The position numbers and the translations under genes are program-made. From Actinoplanes sp. DH11 (lineage in GTDB: Bacteria > Actinomycetota > Actinomycetes > Mycobacteriales > Micromonosporaceae): a stretch of DNA of 64,000 nucleotides. The DNA lies in contig NZ_JAHWGU010000005.1 of assembly GCF_020873875.1 (NCBI RefSeq), positions 124,001 to 188,000 on the forward strand, read 5' to 3'. The notes beneath the pieces were generated by a model. The model ran no database searches, was not told where the DNA came from, and saw only the letters and a program-made list of their open reading frames with translations. The stretch's first letter is position 1. Each line of letters opens with the position of its first letter. Below are positions 24,805-32,493 of the stretch, piece by piece.

Positions 24805-25836
24805 GTGCTCAACCCGAAGCTGCGCCGGCCGATCGTCGGCCTGGCAGTGGGCATTCTCGTCGGCAGCGGACTCGCCGCCATGCCCGGCACCGCCGTTGCC
24901 GCCCCCGCCGGTGACGCGTCCACCCTCGCCGCCACCCTCGACACCCGCCTCGGCGTACGCGATGCCGGGTCCTATCTGGATTCCAGCGGCAAACTCGTCG
25001 TCAACGTGACCGACGCCGCCACCGCCGCCGAGGTGAAGTCCGCCGGCGCCACTCCCCGCTACGTGACCCGTAGCGGCGCCGCCCTCGCCGCCGCCGACGA
25101 CAGCCTCAAGGCAAGCCTGAAGACCCCGGGCACGGCGTTCGCCGTCGACCCGGTCAGCAACCAGGTCGTCGTCTCCGTCGACGAGACCGTCACCGGCGCG
25201 AAGCTCGCCGCCGTCAAGGCCACCGTCGCCAAGCTCGGCGACGCCGCCCGCATCGAGACGGTCTCCGGCAAGCTCAGCATCCGGATCTCCGGTGGCGACG
25301 CCATCTACTCCGGCGGCGGCCGCTGCTCGCTCGGCTTCAACGTGCGCAACAGCGCGGGCACCAACTACTTCCTGACCGCCGGCCACTGCACGCGCGGCAC
25401 GTCGAGCTGGAACAACGGCTCGGTCACGCTGGGCACCACCGCCGGCAGCAGCTTCCCGGGCAACGACTACGGCATCGTCCGCTACACCAACACCACGATC
25501 ACCAAGACCGGCGGCGTCGGCACCAACATCGACATCGCCTCGGCCTCCACCCCCGCCGTCGGCGCCACCGTCTACCGCCGCGGCTCCACCACCGGCACCC
25601 GCTCCGGCCGGGTCACCGCGCTCAACAGCACGGTGAACTACGCCGAGGGCTCGGTCACCGGCCTCATCCGGACCACCGTCTGCGCCCAGCCGGGCGACAG
25701 CGGCGGCCCGCTCTACTCCGGTAACACCGCGCACGGCCTGACCTCGGGCGGCAGCGGCAACTGCACCAGCGGCGGCACCACGTACTTCCAGCCGGTCGTC
25801 GAAGCCCTGAGCGCCTACGGCGTCTCGGTCTTCTGA
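24805..25836 (+). CDS. secreted S1 protease, streptogrisin/alpha-lytic type
   Basis: The GTG start has GGGAGG five bases upstream. A signal peptide (to about residue 32) and an alpha-lytic-type propeptide (about 35-165) precede a mature chymotrypsin-fold domain. The catalytic triad is His194 (TAGHC), Asp221 (NDYGIV) and Ser299 (QPGDSGGP), with paired cysteines at CSLGF/AGHC and VCAQ/GNC. It is a full-length streptogrisin C-like extracellular endoprotease. The AT-richer 220-bp upstream region probably holds the promoter. A strong terminator follows. Confidence 0.93.
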   Translation: MLNPKLRRPIVGLAVGILVGSGLAAMPGTAVAAPAGDASTLAATLDTRLGVRDAGSYLDSSGKLVVNVTDAATAAEVKSAGATPRYVTRSGAALAAADDSLKASLKTPGTAFAVDPVSNQVVVSVDETVTGAKLAAVKATVAKLGDAARIETVSGKLSIRISGGDAIYSGGGRCSLGFNVRNSAGTNYFLTAGHCTRGTSSWNNGSVTLGTTAGSSFPGNDYGIVRYTNTTITKTGGVGTNIDIASASTPAVGATVYRRGSTTGTRSGRVTALNSTVNYAEGSVTGLIRTTVCAQPGDSGGPLYSGNTAHGLTSGGSGNCTSGGTTYFQPVVEALSAYGVSVF

Positions 25837-25853
25837 TCCTCGGTGAGCAACGG

Positions 25854-25881
25854 ATCCGGCGCCCCCACTGGGGCGCCGGAT
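25854..25881 (+). terminator. hairpin terminator of S1 protease
   Basis: Perfect 12-bp arms (ATCCGGCGCCCC / GGGGCGCCGGAT) enclose a 4-base loop, 18 bp past the stop, followed by TTCCTG. Confidence 0.8.
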
Positions 25882-25897
25882 TCCTGCTGCCCGCACC

Positions 25898-26012
25898 CTT
25901 GCCCGGGGTGGCCTGCCGTGCTTGCCCGGGGTGGCCTGCCGTGCTTGCCCGGGGTGGCCTGCCGTGCTTGCCCGGGGTGGCCTGCCGTGCTTGCCCGGGG
26001 TGGCCTGCCGTG
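25898..26012. repeat. 23-bp tandem repeat, 5 perfect copies
   Basis: CTTGCCCGGGGTGGCCTGCC plus GTG is repeated five times without change. It lies in the 650-bp gene-free gap after the S1 protease. The stretch 26013-26355 shows no credible gene; it has only a short CCCCGGTCGCCCCGGTGGCC direct repeat near 26290. Confidence 0.9.
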
Positions 26013-26355
26013 CTCTCTCCGGGCCGCCGAAGGGTTGCGGCGTGGTCATGAACTGCCAGGCGGCGCGACCGTTCTCCTGATCGGAGCCCGTGTAGCGCGT
26101 CGACCTCGAACGTCGAGCCGCCCGGTCTCTGGCCCGTTACCTTTTGATCGTCCCCCGCCGGGGACTGGTCGGTGGGCTAGATCCGGTATGCCGCACTGCC
26201 CGATCGCACACGCTGAGCCGACTCGCCCCCGCAGGCATCGCACCCCGTTCACCATCCAGCCGATGCCCCACACATCAACCCGTGCCCCCGGTCGCCCCGG
26301 TGGCCGGACTCGCCCCCGGTCGCCCCGGTGGCCGGCTCGCCGCCCGTGGCGAGAT

Positions 26356-26430
26356 GTGGATCTGCTAGCGCTACGAAATCGCTGTGATCAAGGGGTCAAA
26401 ACCGCGATTTCGCACCGCTAGCAGATCCAC
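26356..26430 (+). repeat. 75-bp palindromic element, copy 2
   Basis: Outer arms GTGGATCTGCT / AGCAGATCCAC, inner arms around CGAAATCGC, loop TGTGATCAAGGGGTCAAAAC. The core differs from copy 1 (minus strand) at two positions only. It lies between convergent genes. Confidence 0.9.
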
Positions 26431-26437
26431 AACGCCA

Positions 26438-26470
26438 CCCGGACCCCCGTGACCGTGAGCGCAGTCCGGG
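26438..26470. terminator. possible terminator hairpin
   Basis: Arms CCCGGAC and GTCCGGG enclose 19 bases, 15 bp beyond the stop of the minus-strand coiled-coil gene. Confidence 0.4.
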
Positions 26471-26485
26471 GGCAATGCCCGTCGT

Positions 26486-27526
26486 TCAGGCGTCGTCGTT
26501 CACGCGCTCCTCGCCGCGGCGGCGGAGGAGTTTGAGGCCGGGGAGGCCGGCGATGGCGAGGTGCAGGTCCTCGGTCACTTCGAGGAGTTTGTGCAGGTCC
26601 GGGCCGACCTGGTCGAGTTTGCTCAGCAGCGGCATCACGTCGTTGATCAGGTGCCGCTGCAGCTCGGGGAGCTGGTCGACCATGCGGATGGCGGCGGTCA
26701 CCTCGTCGGGGGTGAGTTCGGAGACGAAGCGGGCGGCGAGCGGGGCGGCCTGGCGCAGGGTGCCGGCGTAGTCGCCGAGCAGGGAATCGACCTCGCCGGC
26801 CACCGTGTCGGCACGCTTGACCACGGCCTCCGCGTGGCCGGCGACGCCGGCGGCCGTGGTGACGATCTCGCGGGCGGAGCCGGTGAGCCCGGCGACCTCG
26901 GTCACCGCCTTGGAGGCGGCCGCCGTGATCCCGGAGACCTGGCCGACGGCACGCGACGCCTCGGCCGTGATCGACGAGACCTCACCGATCGCCCGGGAGG
27001 CGTCGGTGGTGATCGTGGAGACCTCACCGATCGCCCGGGAGGCGTCGGTGGTGATCGTGGAGACTTCGCCGATCGCCCGGGAGGCGGCGGTGGTGATCGT
27101 GGAGACCTCGCCGATGGCGCGGGAGGCGTCGGCGGTGATGCCGGAGACGGAGTCGATGATCGTGCCGGCGGCGTCGGCCGTGGTGGCGGCCCGGCGGACC
27201 ACGTCGCCGGCTGCGGCGGAGATGGCGGTGGCCTCCTGGACGGTGAGGGAGGCCGCGGTGGCGATGGCGCGTGCCTCGGCGACGGTCGTCTCGGCGCTGG
27301 TGGCGATCGCGCCGACCCGGGTGATCAGGTCCTCGGCCTGGGCGACGGCGAGGTTCACCCGGTTGATCAGGAGTTCGGCCTGCCCGATCAGGCCGACCGC
27401 GCGGACCGGGATGGTCGCGGCGGTCGCGGCCGTCTCGATCACCTGGCCGATCGCGGACCGGGTGAGGTCGGCGGCGGCCGCGGGGGCGGCGAACGCGGCG
27501 CGGGTGAGGGACAGGAGGAAAGCCAT
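26486..27526 (-). CDS. repeat-rich helical protein (apolipoprotein/coiled-coil-like)
   Basis: The ATG at 27526 follows GGGAG. The 346-residue product is nearly all helix, rich in Ala, Thr, Ser and Val, with no membrane segment after the first 20 residues. Its centre (about 130-205) has 14-residue units ending IGEVSTITTDASRA repeated about five times. The last 110 residues (LTPDEVTAAIRMVDQLPELQRHLINDVMPLL) form a conserved-looking helical domain. It resembles actinobacterial proteins with apolipoprotein-like or methyl-accepting-like coiled coils, probably structural. The function is unknown. Confidence 0.7.
   Translation of the reverse strand: MAFLLSLTRAAFAAPAAAADLTRSAIGQVIETAATAATIPVRAVGLIGQAELLINRVNLAVAQAEDLITRVGAIATSAETTVAEARAIATAASLTVQEATAISAAAGDVVRRAATTADAAGTIIDSVSGITADASRAIGEVSTITTAASRAIGEVSTITTDASRAIGEVSTITTDASRAIGEVSSITAEASRAVGQVSGITAAASKAVTEVAGLTGSAREIVTTAAGVAGHAEAVVKRADTVAGEVDSLLGDYAGTLRQAAPLAARFVSELTPDEVTAAIRMVDQLPELQRHLINDVMPLLSKLDQVGPDLHKLLEVTEDLHLAIAGLPGLKLLRRRGEERVNDDA
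26905..27145 (-). repeat. 42-bp in-frame tandem repeat
   Basis: About five copies of a 42-bp unit (GATCGCCCGGGAGGCGTCGG core) encode a 14-residue helical repeat inside the coiled-coil gene. Two neighbouring copies are identical in DNA. Confidence 0.85.
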
Positions 27527-27671
27527 GTCTCCCATCATGCGCCAACCGCGCATCCGAGATCGGTGACGGACCGTGCGGGTTCGCTGGCGTACGGTCGAAA
27601 GTGGGCCACTCTTCCGGATTCCACCGGGTTCCGGTGGGCATCGGGGGGCACTGGCACGGCAGTATGCATGG

Positions 27672-28598
27672 GTGCGACGTACCCGGAATCTCATCCTGAG
27701 TGTGGCCGCCGTCGGCATTCTTGGAGGCGCGGTGCTGGTGGCGCGCGGCATGACCGGCGACGACCCAGGCGCGAGCGCGCTGCCTCTGGTCGGCACGTTC
27801 CAGCAGGCCGCGGCCCCGTCCCCGGCGGTGTCACCGACCCCGACCGGCCCCAGCCCGGAGGAACTGGCCGCGCAGGAGCGCAAGAAGCGGGTGAAGGCCC
27901 TCGACGCGGCGCTGAAGAAGTACGCGGCCACGGTCCCCGAGTTCTCTGTCGCGGTGCTCGACCGGACGACCGGCCAGACGTACTCGTTCGGCGGTGACGA
28001 GCGTTACGAGACCGCCAGCGTCGTGAAGGTGCAGGTCCTGGCGTGTCTGCTGCTCACCGCGCAGGACAAGGACCGCAAGGTGACCGGGGCTGAGGACGCG
28101 CTCGCCAAGAAGATGATCCGGCTCAGTGACAACGCCGCCACCACGTCGCTGTTCAGCCGGCTCGGCCGGGCGAGCGCGATAAGTGCCTGCAACAAGCGGC
28201 TCGGCCTGACCCAGACCAAGGTGAGCAGTTCCTGGGGCCTGACCCGGACCACGGTGAAGGATCAGGTGAAGTTGCTCGACGCGCTCGTCGACGAGGACGG
28301 TGAGCTGAACGCGAGCTCCCGGAAATACGCGAACACCTTGATGAGCACGGTGGCCGAGGATCAGGACTGGGGTGTCCCGGCGGCGGCGAAGGCGGGGGAG
28401 AAGGCCACCGTGAAGAACGGCTGGCTGTCCCGGTCCACCGAGAACGGCCTCTGGATCATCAATTCGGTCGGCCGGGTCACCGGCGGCGACACGGACGTCT
28501 CGATCGCGGTGCTGTCGCACCTGAACAAGACGATGCCGGCCGGGATCAAGGTGGTGGAGAAGGCGGCCAAGCTGACCAGGACACACCTGAAGTACTAG
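27672..28598 (+). CDS. secreted class A beta-lactamase-fold serine hydrolase
   Basis: An N-terminal signal anchor (RRTRNLILSVAAVGILGGAV) and a Pro/Ser linker precede a penicillin-recognising domain. It has Ser116-x-x-Lys119 (TASVVKVQ), an SDN motif at 152-154, and KNG at 248-250 in the place of KTG. Tandem SxxK, SDN and KxG motifs define the class A beta-lactamase/DD-peptidase superfamily. An omega-loop Glu is not obvious, so a beta-lactam-hydrolysing role is unproven. It may be an envelope hydrolase. The stop codon lies in a 19-bp direct duplication. Confidence 0.8.
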   Translation: MRRTRNLILSVAAVGILGGAVLVARGMTGDDPGASALPLVGTFQQAAAPSPAVSPTPTGPSPEELAAQERKKRVKALDAALKKYAATVPEFSVAVLDRTTGQTYSFGGDERYETASVVKVQVLACLLLTAQDKDRKVTGAEDALAKKMIRLSDNAATTSLFSRLGRASAISACNKRLGLTQTKVSSSWGLTRTTVKDQVKLLDALVDEDGELNASSRKYANTLMSTVAEDQDWGVPAAAKAGEKATVKNGWLSRSTENGLWIINSVGRVTGGDTDVSIAVLSHLNKTMPAGIKVVEKAAKLTRTHLKY

Positions 28599-28615
28599 GA
28601 CACACCTGAAGTACT
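28578..28615. repeat. 19-bp direct duplication across convergent stop codons
   Basis: AGGACACACCTGAAGTACT occurs twice in direct succession, followed by a partial third copy. The first copy ends in the stop codon of the beta-lactamase-fold gene and the second abuts the stop of the convergent DedA gene. Confidence 0.9.
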
Positions 28616-29192
28616 AGGACACGCCTGTCGCGCTGGGCCGGGCCGCGCGCCACCGGCTGATCCAGGTCATCGACTGGTTGACGACCAGGATCAGGACGAT
28701 CGCGGCCACCACGCCCTGCCACGGCTCCGGGAAGATGGAACCGCCGGCCAGGCCGATCATGGCGTAGACGACCGACCAGAGCGCGCAGGCCGGCGCGTTG
28801 GCGACCACGAAGGTGCGCCAGGGCAGACCGGCGAAGGCGGCCGCCAGCAGCACCGGCACGCGGCCGCCCGGAATGAGCCGGGAGACCAGCAGGACGGGGA
28901 CCTGTTTCTCCTGGAGGCGGTGCTTGACCGCGGCGAGCCGCTCCTCGTCGCGCAGCCAGCGCAGCCGCCGGGCCAGGCTCTCGCCGCCACGCCGGCACAT
29001 CGCATACATCACCAGGTCACCGACGTACGCGCCGGCGGCCCCGGCGACCAGCACGAAGAGCACGGTGATCGGGTGGGTGTGGAAGGCGAGGGCGGCGGCA
29101 CCGCTGACCGCGGCCCCGGTCGGCACGACCGGCACGATCGCACCGAAGGCGACGACCAGGAACAGCCAGCCCAGGGTCGCCAGTTCGGCCAT
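28614..29192 (-). CDS. DedA/VTT-family membrane protein
   Basis: The 192-residue protein has the VTT (SNARE-associated) pattern. It begins WLFLVVAFGAIVPVVPTGAAVSG, continues with AYVGDLVMYAMCRRGGES, and contains LLVSRLIPGGRVPVLLAAAFAGLPWRTF, the re-entrant loop signature with an Arg and Pro-Gly. DedA proteins move lipid carriers (undecaprenyl phosphate or phospholipids) across the membrane. Its ATG overlaps the stop of the metallo-hydrolase gene (TGATG), so it is the last gene of a coupled three-gene operon. Confidence 0.88.
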   Translation of the reverse strand: MAELATLGWLFLVVAFGAIVPVVPTGAAVSGAAALAFHTHPITVLFVLVAGAAGAYVGDLVMYAMCRRGGESLARRLRWLRDEERLAAVKHRLQEKQVPVLLVSRLIPGGRVPVLLAAAFAGLPWRTFVVANAPACALWSVVYAMIGLAGGSIFPEPWQGVVAAIVLILVVNQSMTWISRWRAARPSATGVS

Positions 29193-29968
29193 CACGGTGC
29201 CGGCTCCAGGGCCAGTGTCTCGCCGTGGGTGAGCACCCGGACCCGGGTCTGCGGCGACGTGCGCACCGCCTCCTCGGCGAACCGGGCGCCGGGACCGTCG
29301 AACATGTGCCGGCGGACCCGGCCCATGCCGATCGGCCACAGCGTGCCGTAGTGCACGGGAACGGCCCAGGACGCCTTCACCCGGCGCAGGGCCTCGGCGG
29401 CGTCGACCGGGTCCAGGTGACCGTGCGCGCCGAGAGTGGGACCCCAGCCGCCGACCGGGATCAGGGCCAGGTCGAGCGGGCCGAGTTCGCCCATGCCGTC
29501 GAACAGGCCGGTGTCGCCCGCGTACCACGTGCGGGTGGCGCCCTCCACGACGAAGCCCATGGCGACGGCCCGTTCCCGCGACCAGGGTCCGCGGCCGCCG
29601 TCGTGGCGGGCGGGGACGGCGCGGACCCGTACGCCCGAGATCGTCGTCTCCTCGCCCGGAGCGAGCTCCACCACTCGCCCGGCCGCCTCCCGGCCCAGCG
29701 CTCTGGCGGCGAAGGCGCCGGCGCCGCGCGGCACGATCAGCGGGGGCGAGCCGGGCACCGCCTTCAGCGAAGCCGCGTGGAAGTGGTCGGCGTGCAGGTG
29801 CGACAGCAGGACGGCGTCGGGCGCGCCGGGCAGCACGGGCGCCGGACCGGCCATCCGGCGCAGGTGCGCGAGACGGTCGGTGAGCACCGGGTCGGTGAGC
29901 AGGCGGACGCCGGAGTCGGCGAGCCAGACGGTGCTGTGTCCCCACCAGGTGACCGATGTCGTGCTCAC
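29192..29968 (-). CDS. metallo-beta-lactamase-fold hydrolase (UlaG/NAPE-PLD-like)
   Basis: The 258-residue protein starts VTWWGHSTVWL, typical of the UlaG/YtnP-NAPE-PLD branch. The metal motif HLHADH is at residues 57-62, with further ligands in WYAGDTGLFDG and VPVHYGTLWP. The branch includes phosphodiesterases, lactonases and N-acyl phosphatidylethanolamine hydrolases. It is coupled to the DUF1990 gene upstream (GTGA overlap) and to DedA downstream (TGATG). A lipid-related substrate would fit this context, but that is inference. Confidence 0.88.
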   Translation of the reverse strand: MSTTSVTWWGHSTVWLADSGVRLLTDPVLTDRLAHLRRMAGPAPVLPGAPDAVLLSHLHADHFHAASLKAVPGSPPLIVPRGAGAFAARALGREAAGRVVELAPGEETTISGVRVRAVPARHDGGRGPWSRERAVAMGFVVEGATRTWYAGDTGLFDGMGELGPLDLALIPVGGWGPTLGAHGHLDPVDAAEALRRVKASWAVPVHYGTLWPIGMGRVRRHMFDGPGARFAEEAVRTSPQTRVRVLTHGETLALEPAP

Positions 29969-30465
29969 GGGGTAACGGTAACCATACGGCGCAGGACGCT
30001 GCCGCACCGACGTGCGTACAGGTGCTGGAAGAGAACCGCGACCGGGCCGCCGAGCCGCATCAGGACACCGGCGGGCCGGCTGAACGCGGTCACGGTGAAC
30101 CACACGTCACCGGTGTCGTCGAGTTCGGCCACGAACGCCTCCTCGCCGCTGGCCGGGTGACCGGGGCGGGTCCCGTACCCGAAACCGGCCCGTCGCTGAT
30201 CCTCGGTGATCCACACCACCTCGCAGGGCGCGCGCAGCGGCCCCAGGCCGACCGTGACCTGCACCCCGGGCGTGGCGCGGCCGGCGTCAGCGGTGATCCG
30301 GGCGCCGGTGGCCCGGTGCATGCCGAAGGTGAGAATCGCCTCGCCGGCACGGCTGAACGTGTCCGTGCCGGAGCCGATCCGGGTGCGGTATCGCAGATGG
30401 CGGTAGCCCGCCGGCAACGGGCCGGTGCGGGTCACCCCGACGTGGGGATAGGTCAGCTCGGTCAC
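29965..30465 (-). CDS. DUF1990 family protein
   Basis: The 166-residue product matches DUF1990: GSGTDTFSRAGEAILTFGMHRATG, then FGYGTRPGHPASGEEAFVAELDD and WFTVTAFSRPAGVLMRLGGP. The family (about 160-170 aa, SRPBCC-like fold) is common in actinobacteria and of unknown function. The GTG start at 30465 has no strong ribosome binding site and may be leaderless. It is first in the DUF1990/metallo-hydrolase/DedA operon and is divergent from the lipid kinase gene. Confidence 0.88.
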   Translation of the reverse strand: MTELTYPHVGVTRTGPLPAGYRHLRYRTRIGSGTDTFSRAGEAILTFGMHRATGARITADAGRATPGVQVTVGLGPLRAPCEVVWITEDQRRAGFGYGTRPGHPASGEEAFVAELDDTGDVWFTVTAFSRPAGVLMRLGGPVAVLFQHLYARRCGSVLRRMVTVTP

Positions 30466-30531
30466 CCTTGCAGTGTGCCCGCACGGGTCTCCCGGGTCGC
30501 CGGGGTGCCTGGTCTCCGGCACACTTACAAC

Positions 30532-31479
30532 GTGACTGGACCTCGTTCCGCCGTGGTGTTCAACCCCGTCAAGGTGCCCGATCTCGATGAGCTGCGCCAG
30601 ATCGTCGGCGACGGCCTGGAGAAGGCCGGCTGGCCGGCACCGCGGTGGTACGAGACCACCCCCGACGACCCCGGCCGCGGGCAGGCGAAGCAGGCCGTGG
30701 CGGACGGCGCCGAGCTGGTCTTCGCGTGCGGCGGCGACGGCACGGTCACCGCTGTCGTCACGGCGCTCGCCGGGTCCGACGTGGCCCTGGCCGTCCTGCC
30801 CGCCGGCACCGGCAACCTGCTCGCCGCCAACCTGGGCCTCGGCACCGACCCGGCGACCGGTCTGGAGGTCGCCCTCGAGGGCGGCCGCCGCCGGATCGAC
30901 GTCGGCGTGATCGACGACCGGTGCTTCGTGGTGATGGCCGGCATGGGGTTCGACGCGCAGATGCTGGAGGGCACGTCGGAGACCGCGAAGAAGCGGATCG
31001 GCTGGCTGGCGTACGTCGGCGGGGCCGCCAAGCACCTGCTGGACCGCCCGATGCGGATCCGGATCCGGCTGGACGGCGGCCCGCCGATGCCGCGCCGCCC
31101 CCGTGCTGTGATCGTCGGCAACGTGGGCCGGCTGCAGGGCGGCGTGCGGCTGCTCAGCAAGGCCGAACCGGACGACGGCAAGCTCAACGTGGCGGTGCTG
31201 ACCCCGGCGAACCTCGCGCACTGGGCTGCCCTGGCCCTGGCGGTGCTGCGCCGGCAGGAACGGGTGCCGCTGATGGAGACGTACACCGCATCCCGTGTGG
31301 AGATCTACAGTAACCGGGCACAGGCACGTCAGCTCGACGGAGATCTGATCGCACCGGGGAAGACCATGAAGATTCACGTACGGCCGAAGGCGCTGCTGCT
31401 CTGCGTGCCGCAGCCCGACACCGACCCTGACCTGGCCACCGACGCCGAGGCGGTCGCCGAGCGGGCGGAGAACCTTTGA
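30532..31479 (+). CDS. diacylglycerol kinase-family lipid kinase
   Basis: The 315-residue protein has the DAGK catalytic signature: AVVFNPVK at the start, VFACGGDGTVTAVVTALAGSD (GGDGT nucleotide motif), and AVLPAGTGNLLAANLGL. The C-terminal beta domain with FDAQMLEG and RQLDGDLI is present. Such kinases phosphorylate diacylglycerol or related lipids at the membrane. The GTG start directly follows CTTACAAC and could be leaderless. The downstream YihY gene overlaps by 4 bp. Confidence 0.92.
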   Translation: MTGPRSAVVFNPVKVPDLDELRQIVGDGLEKAGWPAPRWYETTPDDPGRGQAKQAVADGAELVFACGGDGTVTAVVTALAGSDVALAVLPAGTGNLLAANLGLGTDPATGLEVALEGGRRRIDVGVIDDRCFVVMAGMGFDAQMLEGTSETAKKRIGWLAYVGGAAKHLLDRPMRIRIRLDGGPPMPRRPRAVIVGNVGRLQGGVRLLSKAEPDDGKLNVAVLTPANLAHWAALALAVLRRQERVPLMETYTASRVEIYSNRAQARQLDGDLIAPGKTMKIHVRPKALLLCVPQPDTDPDLATDAEAVAERAENL

Positions 31480-32483
31480 GCAGTACCGAACAGGTCCCCG
31501 AGACACGGACCATGTCCGGGGACGACCTCTCCGCCGACGACGCGTTCCTGGCGTTGCGGCACTACGGCCGCTGGCCGCTGCTGCGTGACGCCTTCATCCG
31601 GTTCCGGTACGGCGACGGCTTCAGCCACTCCCGGGCGTTCGCGTTGCAGCTGTGCCTGGCGATCGTGCCGTTCCTCATCGCGCTCTCCGGTCTCGCCACC
31701 GACCTGGGGGTGGAGGCCGGCGGGCAGGTGGTGGCGGACACCGTCATCGCGCTCACCCCGGGCGCCAGTGCGGACGTGGTCCGGGAACTGCTCAACGAGG
31801 GCGAGCGCACCGAGGAGGCCGGTGAGGTCGCCCTGGCTCTCGGCATGGTCACCGGCCTGGTCGCGCTGACCATGGCGATGGCGCAGGTGGAGCGCGGCGC
31901 GAACCGGATCTACGGGGTGGAGCGGGACCGCCCGGCCCTGGGGAAGTACGTGCGGGCCACCCTCCTGGCGGTCACCGCCGGCCTGCCGGCGCTCTTCGGC
32001 TTCCTGCTGCTGGTGGCGGGACGCGCGTCGGGCAACTCGGCGGAGCGGAACCTCGGGCTGTCCCACGGCCTGCGGGTGACGTGGGACGTGGTGCGCTGGC
32101 CGGTCAGCCTCGTGCTGATCATCTTCGCGGTCGGCGCCCTGTTCCGGTACTCGCCCCGGCGCAAACAACCGGCCCTGTCCTGGCTGCTCTTCGGTGCCGT
32201 GCTGTCCACCGTGCTGTGGTGGCTGGCCAGCCTGGCACTCGCCGGGTACGTCCGGTTCAGCGACAGTTTCGGCGCCACGTACGGTCCGCTCACCGCGATC
32301 ATGGCGTTGCTGATCTGGGCGAACCTGACCGGCATCGCGTTCTTCCTGGGCCTGGCGTTCGCGGCACAACTGGAGGCGAGCCGGGTCGGCGCCAAACCGG
32401 CACAGCCCGACCAGTGGGAGCCATCGACGGACGACATACCCGGTCAGCGGACCCCCGGTGTACCGGCTGAACCGTCCGGGTAA
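31476..32483 (+). CDS. YihY/virulence factor BrkB-family membrane protein
   Basis: The 335-residue product has the six-helix YihY pattern: FSHSRAFALQLCLAIVPFLIALSG, then MAMAQVERGANRIYGVERDRPALGKY, RYSPRRKQPALSWLLFGA and YGPLTAIMALLIWANLTGIAFFLGLAF. The TTG start overlaps the upstream stop (TTGA), with GGAG in place; ATG 31512 is an alternative that removes 12 residues. YihY proteins are inner-membrane proteins of unsettled role, sometimes linked to lipid transport. It sits between a lipid kinase and a lipid phosphatase. Confidence 0.88.
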   Translation: MSSTEQVPETRTMSGDDLSADDAFLALRHYGRWPLLRDAFIRFRYGDGFSHSRAFALQLCLAIVPFLIALSGLATDLGVEAGGQVVADTVIALTPGASADVVRELLNEGERTEEAGEVALALGMVTGLVALTMAMAQVERGANRIYGVERDRPALGKYVRATLLAVTAGLPALFGFLLLVAGRASGNSAERNLGLSHGLRVTWDVVRWPVSLVLIIFAVGALFRYSPRRKQPALSWLLFGAVLSTVLWWLASLALAGYVRFSDSFGATYGPLTAIMALLIWANLTGIAFFLGLAFAAQLEASRVGAKPAQPDQWEPSTDDIPGQRTPGVPAEPSG

Positions 32484-32493
32484 GACACGGCCC

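Noticed and set aside
27672..28598. Beta-lactam resistance gene
   Set aside because: The KTG motif is KNG and no omega-loop Glu is evident, so only the fold is claimed, not resistance.
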